From assembly GCA_973895155.1 (NCBI GenBank), contig OZ316892.1, positions 2,046,001 through 2,110,000 of the forward strand: DNA of 64,000 nt, given 5' to 3'. The stretch comes from Marsupella aquatica (Eukaryota; Marchantiophyta). A program made the position numbers and the translations under genes. Positions 1 through 7,525 of the stretch are shown in pieces; within the stretch, counting starts at the first letter, position 1, and each line of letters starts with the position of its first letter. Below the pieces are notes generated by a model, which was not told the origin of the DNA, made no database searches, and worked only from the letters and a program-made list of their open reading frames with translations.

Positions 1-298
1 CGCTACTTACGTACATGGACTTGTCCGACAAATGAGGCGACTTGTCCGACAAATGACGGGTCTGGACTCCGACGTCCGACATTTGTCACACGAGGTCCCG
101 GTCCGGCCCCGACCGGCCCACACCCCGGCCTGACCCGGCCTGGCCCGAGCCCAACCCGGCCCCGCCGACGACCCCGACCTTACCCTATCCCGCCCCGACC
201 CGGCCCGGACCCCAAACCGGGGGGCTGGCTCACTAAACCGGGAGAGTCCGGGACCCGGCCAGGAAGGGTTTGGGAAAGTTTGGGCAGGTTTGAACTGA
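1..298. repeat. GC-rich low-complexity repeat, flank of foldback element
   Basis: This stretch is made of degenerate CCCGG/GGCCC-type words and begins with two direct copies of a short phrase (CTTGTCCGACAAATGA at about 20 and 41). The same ACAAATG/GACAAGTTGTC words recur in the arms of the foldback element that follows, so this is probably a partial or older copy of the same repeat family. Long frames cross it on both strands, but their Pro/Gly/Arg-rich translations follow from base composition, and I see no gene. Confidence 0.5.
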
Positions 299-641
299 CG
301 GACAAGTTGTCGTGTTGTCGGACACGACAACTTTGACAACACGACAATTTGTCATTTGTTGGCTCCAAAAGGGGTCAAATTTTGGATATTTGCTTACATT
401 TCTCGGCCGAACGGGAAATGCCGGGACAGGCCAGGGTAGGCCGGGGTCAGGGCCGAGACCGGGGACAGGGTCAGGGCGGGGTGTGAGCCGTCCGGGGCCG
501 GGACGACCGGGTGTGACACATGTTGGATGTCGGAGTCCAAACCCGGCACCGGCTGGGGAATATAGCAAATATGTGACAGTTGACCCCTTTTGGAGCCGAC
601 AAATGACAAGTTGTCGTGTCTGACAACATGACAACATGTCC
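299..641. mobile_element. Foldback (inverted-repeat) element
   Basis: The left arm (about 299-397) and right arm (about 557-641) are imperfect inverted copies. Both contain GACACGACAACTT and GGCTCCAAAAGGGGTCAA when read toward the centre, followed by an ATATTTGC-like stretch. The left arm carries about 15 extra bases. The roughly 160-bp centre is very GC-rich. This is the structure of a foldback or MITE-like non-autonomous element. I could not define a target-site duplication, so the superfamily is unknown. No protein is encoded. Confidence 0.65.
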
Positions 642-1404
642 TTCAGTAGAAACCGTACATCTGCCTCCCACCGACCCACACATGCTCCTACAATAATAGA
701 TCCAGGATCAATAAACAATTCCTCCCTGCCTTTAAAGGCTTGGTTCCATGGGCCAAGGGCAGGGAGTACAATCACTCCCTCTGACACCCCTGGGCCCAAA
801 TATGTTGTATTCCAAGGTACACACAGTATTTTAAATGTAGGTTAAAAAAAACCTTTACTTAGTCTTGTGAAAAAGGAAGTAAATGCTTGATAGGACCCTT
901 GCCAAAACAAAATTTACGTGATAGGCCCCTACTAAACCTTTGTTACAAACTAGGCCCCCCACAAAATTGTTGTTACCAACTAGGCCACCTACATAGTTTC
1001 CATACATATGGTTTTCATGCGGTGTCTAAAGGTATGGTCAACCATACATTTTCCACCGTAATCCATCACACGTTGGGTCACAATCCACCGAGCGTGCATT
1101 TATGCTTGAAGACATAATGGTTATGTCTTCACATGGTTATAGAGTCTTAAAGGATTCACCGCTACACGATAGTGGGTTTGCACAACATGTCATGACATAT
1201 AGTATCGTAGCCATAGTGTATCGAAAACATACAAGTCACCGGCAATGCATATGTGCAAGCTGCTAGCAACCAACATCCTGAGAAAAAAGTCCAATCACAT
1301 TCACAAGTGCCAAGAAAAAGCAACTGAGATGGTATGTACGTAGTGGAGGTGTAAACCTCTGTATCCCCCCCCAGACCACAATCAAAAGGAGGGCTGAAGA
1401 AAAT
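642..1404. other. Non-coding flank 3' of the retroelement
   Basis: No gene is visible. About 890-990 holds roughly four degenerate ~30-bp tandem units sharing TAGGCCCC and TTGTTAC words. A perfect 10-bp-arm palindrome lies at 1108-1130. A C-run at 1364-1372 (a purine run on the minus strand) is a possible polypurine tract just beyond the retroelement's last codon, but I could not identify a 3' LTR next to it. Confidence 0.4.
1108..1130. repeat. Short palindrome GAAGACATAA...TTATGTCTTC
   Basis: The arms are 10 bp with a 3-base loop. Related palindromes with the same GAAGACA/TGTCTTC arms occur at 10875-10898 and 19968-19995. The function is unknown. It could be a fragment of a small inverted-repeat element or a protein-binding site. 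Confidence 0.6.
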
Positions 1405-2457
1405 TCAGGTAGCACGTGGAGCACAGGAAGGGCAAAACCATAACCCTTCTGGCACCTGGGTAAGTTCAGGCCGAAGGCAGAAAAGATGGTACCCTCCATT
1501 GCAATTGTCACACAGCAGCATCTGGTCAGCATCATCAATTCGCAAACACACTTTGCAAGGGTAGTCCACAGGTGGAATCCAAGTAGAAGTCACAATGGTG
1601 GGATCCAGGTTAGGCAGATGACAAGGGGCGCAATTCTTGGCATTGTCAGCAATTGTGCGCCCATCTGCCCCTTGTAACTCTAGCACTCCAGACGGTCGAA
1701 TAGCTTTGACCCTGAGAATAGTGCGACTGGTAGAGGTGTCCAGGGTGTCGTTAGCTTGCCGCTGCAAGTACACAAAATCTCCCACTTCAAACTTCCTGAC
1801 CTTGGGCTGAAAAGTGCCCCCTCGTGTGTGTGCATAACGCAGTGTGTCCCTGTGCTGTGTAATGGCCAAATTCTCCATGGCCATGGGCATAACCCTCCTG
1901 AATAGGGCAGCCCTCTCAGAGATCACATCAGACCAAGTCACAGCTGAATCCAAGTCCACCACCTGAAGCATGTGAGAAGCAATAGTAGAAGGTGGAACTG
2001 GGTGACGACCAAACAACAAGAAGTAGGGAGAAAAGTTAGACAGGGATGCATGTCTGGACATCCTATACCCCATGGCAATGTAGGGTAAGGCCAGGTCCCA
2101 ATCCTCCTTGTTTTTGGTGAGGCAGATCTTCCGAAGGCCCTTCTTGCATGTCTGAACCATGCGCTCTGCCAAGCCATCTGCCTGTGGGTGATCTCGTGAT
2201 GTCCGGCGATGATCAATGAGAGCCTGATCAAGCAGCTCCTGGAACTCTCCTCTAAACTCTGAGCCCTGGTCAGTGAGACATTCTGCACAAGCTCCAAAGC
2301 GGCTGAGAACTTGTTGCAAGAATGCCTGGCTGGTGCTACGGGAGGTCTTATCCGGCAATGCTACAAGTTCTATCCACTTGGAGAAATGCTCTATCATGAT
2401 CATGATGTAGAGATTACCCCGAGATGTGAGGGGTATGTAATTCTCCAGCCAAATCAC
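1405..2457 (-). CDS. Retroelement integrase core with C-terminal PHD finger (partial frame)
   Basis: This 350-codon frame carries most of the integrase catalytic core and what follows it. The second catalytic aspartate is in LTDQGSEFRGEF (about residue 63) and the glutamate is in HPQADGLAERM (about residue 98). The first aspartate lies upstream in a different frame, in CDLAGEL, so the catalytic triad is split by a frameshift. After the core comes a typical Ty3 integrase C-terminal region (about residues 190-270). Then comes a textbook C4HC3 PHD finger at residues 301-345: C301, C304, C316, C319, H324, C327, C342, C345, with WFCPSC at its end. PHD fingers commonly bind histone H3 tails, so a targeting role is inferred. 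In chromoviruses this position is usually a chromodomain. The frame's ATG is not a real start, because this is part of the polyprotein. Confidence 0.88.
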   Translation of the reverse strand: MIWLENYIPLTSRGNLYIMIMIEHFSKWIELVALPDKTSRSTSQAFLQQVLSRFGACAECLTDQGSEFRGEFQELLDQALIDHRRTSRDHPQADGLAERMVQTCKKGLRKICLTKNKEDWDLALPYIAMGYRMSRHASLSNFSPYFLLFGRHPVPPSTIASHMLQVVDLDSAVTWSDVISERAALFRRVMPMAMENLAITQHRDTLRYAHTRGGTFQPKVRKFEVGDFVYLQRQANDTLDTSTSRTILRVKAIRPSGVLELQGADGRTIADNAKNCAPCHLPNLDPTIVTSTWIPPVDYPCKVCLRIDDADQMLLCDNCNGGYHLFCLRPELTQVPEGLWFCPSCAPRAT

Positions 2458-2749
2458 ATGACCAACGATAAAACATGCCCTGAATAGGGAGTGGATGAAG
2501 TGTGGGTTGCCGAGATGTGAAAGAAGTCCTTACCCTATCACACTGCTCACACCGGGCAATAACATCTCGAACCTGGCCATGCATGCCTCTCCAATGATAA
2601 TGGGGGACCAAGAGGCTATAAGTCCTCTTAACACCAAAATGACCAAGCTCAGAATGTACCTTACGGATAAGGCCAACCCTCTCATGAATGGGTGGAACCA
2701 CCACTTCCCTGTCTGGCAAGCAGCGCACAAGATGATCTCCCTTCCACAA
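2414..2749 (-). pseudogene. Retroelement integrase N-terminal zinc-binding segment (broken)
   Basis: The frame continues pol directly after the TAA at 2750-2752. It contains the integrase HHCC zinc-binding domain: HSELGHFG with its histidines, then CEQCDRV. It goes on into the core's first aspartate (CDLAGEL) before ending at a premature stop. Homology continues in another frame from about 2440, so a small indel near 2414-2457 has shifted the frame. The upstream TAA sits between WKGD-type sequence and the preceding linker, where polyproteins of this family are normally open, so both lesions look like decay. Confidence 0.8.
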
Positions 2750-5700
2750 TTAGCGCTTGGACCTTTGCTGAATTCGGTCTCTCTGGGCAGCAGTAACATG
2801 GGTGGGGTACTCCCCATCCTGCAGAAATCTCAGAGTGTCGCTGTCCTCCCATATGTCCACCACAGGTTGGTCAACAATGTAGCATGGCAGCAAAGCAAGA
2901 TAGGTAGATGCATGAAATGTAGGCAGGGTGAAAACCTGGTCAAAATCCTGCCGTGCATCTGAGGGATCATCAGAGGCAATCAAAGGGCTGCGGGACATAG
3001 TGTCAGCATTTTGATGTGTCACACCAGGCCTATGAATTACCTCAAAATCATACTCCTGGAGTATGAGTGCCCAACGAGCAAGCTTGCCAGTAAGCTTGTC
3101 GTTGGTCATCAACCATTTCAAGGGCTGGTGGTCGGTGTAGAGAACAAACTTGGTCCCATAGAGGTAGGGCCTGTAATGTATGACAGCCCACACAACAGCA
3201 AGGCATTCACCCTCATAAGAAGAATAATGACTCTCTGCCTGATTGTTGCTCCTGGATGCATAGGCAATGACGTACTCTTTACCTTCCTCATCATGCTGGC
3301 CTAGAATGGCACCAATCCCAAGGGCACTCCAATCTGTGTGTAGCACAAAGACCTTGTTGAAATCAGGTCTTCTCAGCACTGGGTATTCTGAGAGCTTCTC
3401 CTTCAAAGTGGCAAATGTTGCCTCAACATCTGTACTCCATGTCCAAGTCACATTCTTTTTCAACAAAGCATACAATGGGTGTGCAATGGTACTGAAATCT
3501 TTGATGTAGATCCGGTAGTAATTGCACAACCCAATAAAACTCCTCAAAGTGTGAACATCGGTAGGAGTGGGCATTTCCAAGATGGATACCACCTTGGCCC
3601 AGTGAGCCATGGTTCCATTTGGAAGAATGCGATGCCCAAGATATACGACTGATCTGACAGCAAATTCACACTTCTTGGGGTGTATGTTTAGGTTCACCTT
3701 CTTAAGCCTTATGAATAGCTCCTCAAGGTCAAGTAGATGCTGGTCAAATCCTTTGTTGTGGACCAACACATCATCAATGTAGCATTTCAGAAACTCAGCA
3801 CCTTGAAGAACCTGGTCCATGACTCTTTGAAAGAATATGGGCGCATTCTTCAAGCCAAATGGCATCACCAACCACTCCCATAGTTGGTTACTACCATGGA
3901 AAGTTGTTTTCTTGCGGTCCTTTGCAAGCAGCAAAATCTGGTTGAAGCCTTGCCTTAGATCCACAAGAGTGAAGATGTCTGAGTCTCCAATGCTGTCAAA
4001 TAGCTCCTCTGGCCGCGGCATGGGGTACCTGTCCTGGGGTGTGACCAGGTTCAATGGCTTGTAGTCCCCACACATGCGCTTCTCTGTCCACAATCCACTG
4101 GAATCCTTCTTTGCTGGCATCACTGTAGCTGCCGCAAAATCTGATGTAGATGGCTGAATAAGACCAGCTTCATAAAGCTCTTGGCACCTCTCATCCACCA
4201 GCTGCCACTCATGCTTACTCAAACGGTGTCTCCGCCTAAAGATAGGTGTTTCATCAGCCAACTCAATGGAGAACTGCATAGTCTTGCACTTACCCAAGTC
4301 CTTCATAGAGAAAGCAAACACATTCTCATGCTTGAGGAGCAAATTCAGCAGCTGGTCCCCGAGCTGGTCCTTCTGTCTTTTACTCAGGTGGTTGCCCATG
4401 ATAAATGTGTAGTTGGCAACACTAGGAATAGGACCTGATGTACTCATGCTTGAAGAGCCAGAAGTGCCAGCCTCTCCACTGTCCAAGCTGCTAGCATGCT
4501 GCTGATAAGGTGATGAGGCCTCTCCAAGGCCTGCTGTATCTGTTGCTCTGGTCTGATCCACACCATGAAACTCAGAAATAATGTCAGCCACATTACAAGG
4601 GACCTCCTCCCCCCCAACACTTGGACTGAAGCGGTGAGTGTTGAATAGAGGTAAGTGCACCTGGTCTGGATGCCATGTAGCAGCACTGTGGAGGGGTAGG
4701 GCTGGAGCTCCTAATGCTGGAGGAATGTACATCTGAAAAAGGATGCAAGTGACCAGAAGCCAAGTGAGAGCATTGAGATCCATTACCCTGCCAAGTAAAG
4801 CATTCCTGGCCAGCCTGGTGATTTTGGTGTGACCTGTAGTACCGGGTTGGAAGCCCATAGCCCGTTCTCTCTCCTCAGGACTAGGTTCATCCCATGTACC
4901 GGTAGAATGTCGATAAACCAGCCCAGGACCATCACCCTGAAAAGCATGTGCACCTGGAAAGGACACAAATGTAGGCCAAGCAGCACGGGGTTGTCCAATG
5001 GTATTAGCTGGATACCAAGGTGCTGGCTCTTGCCGTGTAACTGGTTGGCAAGAACTGTCAGGATCCAAAATCTGGTCCACTGTAAGGTTAGTGTCCCTAG
5101 ATGTGTGGTGAAGAGCCATCTCCAGCAAGGAAGGTGGTGCAAGGTTAGTCCAAAAGTTACGAAGACGATGTGCATAAGAACCACAGTGCACTGCATCAAT
5201 GAGAAGGGGTGGTCCCAAGTAGTGCTGGACCACACTAAAATCCTCTTTGACCTGTGGACGCTGGTCAAACTGAGATGGAATATTATCAATGATATAACCA
5301 ACAGTAGGATAAAGGGATTGAGCCCAGGTGAGAATCTGAACCAATGTTGTGAAAAGGCCAGAACGAGAATCATGCAGTCCAGCACCGTGACCAGCAGCTG
5401 AAAACCCTTGGCATTCCCAACCAGCTATGATCAAATCAAGGGAGCCAAGAAGGGTTAAGTGCCGGTGCTGGACAAGCTGGATATCTGGAGGAAAGAAAGA
5501 AAATGCAGACTTCCATGCACTGTGTGGAAACTGTTGAGGAAATTGCTCTGAAAATTCCAGCAAACGGGATTCAGCCACTTGCCTTGCACCTGGATCAATA
5601 TCCACATAGATGTACTGCTTCACCGCCATGCCAGACTGTAGGAGAGCTTCCAGGCCTGTAGAAATGCCACCAAAAAGCTCAAGCAATGTAAGGCCATCTG

Positions 5701-7078
5701 AAGGAGGAGTCCATGTAATTGGTGCGCTCAAGATTGGGGCTATTGGTTGTCCATGATGCTGCCCAAGGTCCTCAAATTTGTGCAATGCAGCCACCAAAGG
5801 TCCATGGGCTGCTTGGAGCCGTTGTACCACCTCTGGTTGATGATCCACGTTGCTAGAAAGTGCTGCTATACGTGCAGCAGCATGTGCAGTAGCCACCTCA
5901 TCATCATCCTCCTCAATCCAATCCTGCAATGGGTGGTTAACATAGGTAGCTGTGTGCACTGCTTTCAACACACAGTGGTGAGCCATAGGGGTATGGGCAC
6001 CATGCAAATCCAGTGGAATGTATCCCAAGTGTGAGCCATCCGTATGCCAATCAACTCTGTAGTATGCATGCTCATGCCAGTTGTCAATGGTAAAACCTGG
6101 TGGGAACAAAGCCTCCTGGCCAATGAGCACATCATACGTAGTGGCATTGGTAACCAAACATCTGACTGGGAAATGCAGTTCCTGATCTGTACCTCCATTA
6201 AAAGTGAGAGTGAGTAAAGTAGAACTCTCACCCAGCACATCCTCCACAGTGCCACTAGCAGTCCGAATATGCCACCTGGATGGCTGTAAATGATCAGTCA
6301 GCAGTCCCATCTTCTTGGCAAACTGAATGCCCAAGATTACTGGTTGAGCACCTGTGTCTAGCATGACCACCTGAGGAGTGTGACCCTCCAACTTGACTGT
6401 TGAATTCCTGTTGTCAACAATGGCAATGGTGGTGGAAACTAAAGTCCTGTCACTAGGCACCACTTTTGGCAAATGATGAGGTACCTTGTGAAGGGAGTTA
6501 GTGTCCATGGTCTTCCCACTCAACAACATAGCCAGGAAAGATGGAGCAGCATGACCAGAATCAAGTGTAGCTCTGGTCACACAATCTGCAGCAATACTGT
6601 CATCTCTACCACTAGAAATCGGTACTGGGATAGCCAAACCAGTGGAAGCATGCAATGGAGAAGAAGAAGGTCCAGTACTAACATGAGATTGGACCTCCAA
6701 AACCGGTGTCACAGGGGCTGATGAAGAATGCAGTGAGCCCTCTAGCGCTCTGATGACAGCTCTAGCATCCAACTGTAAATCATGGCAATTGAAAAGTGGA
6801 GTGGTAAGAATCCTTTGTGCCATACCGGAGGTGAAATGCTCAAGCAGCTCAGGAAAAACAACTCCCTGTGAAATGTCAGTAGCACCTGGTGGTGGAATGG
6901 ATGTAGCTGCAGCTCCCTCCCCCCTCGCCAACAAGGTGTGCTCTTCAGCAAGTGTGAGTGGCTGAAAAGATTGGGGCATGACAGCCCGAGCTCCCCGGGC
7001 TGTAGTCATAGGACCAGCAGCAAGACCATCAGCGTGTACAATGCGGCGTGTGGGAGCAATACGGGAGGCAGCACTGGC
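2750..7078 (-). CDS. pol: Retroelement pol: protease, C5 DNA methyltransferase, reverse transcriptase, RNase H
   Basis: The frame is open from the codon after the TAG at 7079-7081 to the TAA at 2750-2752. Numbering from the first ATG (7009), the aspartic protease motif VVMLDTGAQ is at about 212-220. The C5 methyltransferase occupies about 435-745: motif I LELFGGISTGLEAL (about 440), motif IV region DLIIAGWECQGFS (about 525-537), motif VI region YIIDNIPS (about 571-578), then AHRLRNFWTNL and the terminal TRLARNALLGR. The motif order I-IV-VI-VIII-X and the ends match animal and bryophyte DNMT3, not the rearranged plant DRM order. Reverse transcriptase follows (MCGDYKPLN, LVDLRQGFNQI, YIDD at about 1076), then RNase H (LHTDWSALGIGA). 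The canonical PC before the catalytic region reads EC and the ENV motif reads DNI, so methylation activity is uncertain. A methyltransferase between protease and RT is rare. Captured host DNMT3 is the simplest inferred origin. Confidence 0.92.
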   Translation of the reverse strand, partial: ASAASRIAPTRRIVHADGLAAGPMTTARGARAVMPQSFQPLTLAEEHTLLARGEGAAATSIPPPGATDISQGVVFPELLEHFTSGMAQRILTTPLFNCHDLQLDARAVIRALEGSLHSSSAPVTPVLEVQSHVSTGPSSSPLHASTGLAIPVPISSGRDDSIAADCVTRATLDSGHAAPSFLAMLLSGKTMDTNSLHKVPHHLPKVVPSDRTLVSTTIAIVDNRNSTVKLEGHTPQVVMLDTGAQPVILGIQFAKKMGLLTDHLQPSRWHIRTASGTVEDVLGESSTLLTLTFNGGTDQELHFPVRCLVTNATTYDVLIGQEALFPPGFTIDNWHEHAYYRVDWHTDGSHLGYIPLDLHGAHTPMAHHCVLKAVHTATYVNHPLQDWIEEDDDEVATAHAAARIAALSSNVDHQPEVVQRLQAAHGPLVAALHKFEDLGQHHGQPIAPILSAPITWTPPSDGLTLLELFGGISTGLEALLQSGMAVKQYIYVDIDPGARQVAESRLLEFSEQFPQQFPHSAWKSAFSFFPPDIQLVQHRHLTLLGSLDLIIAGWECQGFSAAGHGAGLHDSRSGLFTTLVQILTWAQSLYPTVGYIIDNIPSQFDQRPQVKEDFSVVQHYLGPPLLIDAVHCGSYAHRLRNFWTNLAPPSLLEMALHHTSRDTNLTVDQILDPDSSCQPVTRQEPAPWYPANTIGQPRAAWPTFVSFPGAHAFQGDGPGLVYRHSTGTWDEPSPEERERAMGFQPGTTGHTKITRLARNALLGRVMDLNALTWLLVTCILFQMYIPPALGAPALPLHSAATWHPDQVHLPLFNTHRFSPSVGGEEVPCNVADIISEFHGVDQTRATDTAGLGEASSPYQQHASSLDSGEAGTSGSSSMSTSGPIPSVANYTFIMGNHLSKRQKDQLGDQLLNLLLKHENVFAFSMKDLGKCKTMQFSIELADETPIFRRRHRLSKHEWQLVDERCQELYEAGLIQPSTSDFAAATVMPAKKDSSGLWTEKRMCGDYKPLNLVTPQDRYPMPRPEELFDSIGDSDIFTLVDLRQGFNQILLLAKDRKKTTFHGSNQLWEWLVMPFGLKNAPIFFQRVMDQVLQGAEFLKCYIDDVLVHNKGFDQHLLDLEELFIRLKKVNLNIHPKKCEFAVRSVVYLGHRILPNGTMAHWAKVVSILEMPTPTDVHTLRSFIGLCNYYRIYIKDFSTIAHPLYALLKKNVTWTWSTDVEATFATLKEKLSEYPVLRRPDFNKVFVLHTDWSALGIGAILGQHDEEGKEYVIAYASRSNNQAESHYSSYEGECLAVVWAVIHYRPYLYGTKFVLYTDHQPLKWLMTNDKLTGKLARWALILQEYDFEVIHRPGVTHQNADTMSRSPLIASDDPSDARQDFDQVFTLPTFHASTYLALLPCYIVDQPVVDIWEDSDTLRFLQDGEYPTHVTAAQRDRIQQRSKR

Positions 7079-7081
7079 CTA

Positions 7082-7525
7082 CTGGTAAGCAAAATAGGAA
7101 GGACAGAATGAATCTGAAAATTCTGCTGTAAGGCCAGGCTGTGTAGCACAGGACAGCACCCACTCACCCATATGAGCATCAAATGGCAAGCCATAGAAAG
7201 AGCGGGGTAGGGGTGCTGAACTGTCAGTGGTGCCTGGGCGAGGGATGGGTTGCACGTGACCAGCCGGTTGAGAAGGACCAACAGAGGCAGTGGACTTGCC
7301 TTTGATGTTGGCAAGTTGGGCACGTAATGACTCAGCCTCATGAGTCAGAGACTGGAGTTGAGTTGCCTGTGCGTTGTGAGCCTCCTTCTGAGCGGGTTGC
7401 TTCTGTTGCTGCTTGGGCAATTTGTTAGCACTGGATGCTTTGCCACTGGAAGGAGGAGCAACTGATGCAGTAGGAGCCCTCCTAGCTGGTGGGGGAGTGG
7501 AAACAGGAGCAGGATGAGTGGCCTG
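7082..7525 (-). CDS. Gag-pol linker frame between two in-frame TAG codons
   Basis: This open stretch is in the same frame as both gag (8809-7529) and pol (7078-2753) and is bounded by TAG at 7526-7528 and TAG at 7079-7081. It is rich in Gln, Pro, Ala and Ser. An internal segment with KEAHNAQATQLQSLTHEAES-like heptads (just after 7420) suggests a short coiled coil. No enzyme motif is visible. Because the frame is preserved across both stops, it is either expressed by readthrough or was recently continuous. Its role is unknown. Confidence 0.6.

Noticed and set aside
7-799. Several 60-190 codon frames on both strands in the GC-rich start of the window
   Set aside because: Pro/Gly/Arg-rich translations on both strands follow from CCGG-type composition and cross a foldback element; no domain.
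640-1404. Search for a 3' LTR matching 8810-10359
   Set aside because: No shared stretch found by eye; a dot plot is needed before any LTR call.
4829-5401. 190-codon + strand frame
   Set aside because: Antisense to the methyltransferase part of pol; the pol frame carries the recognisable motifs.
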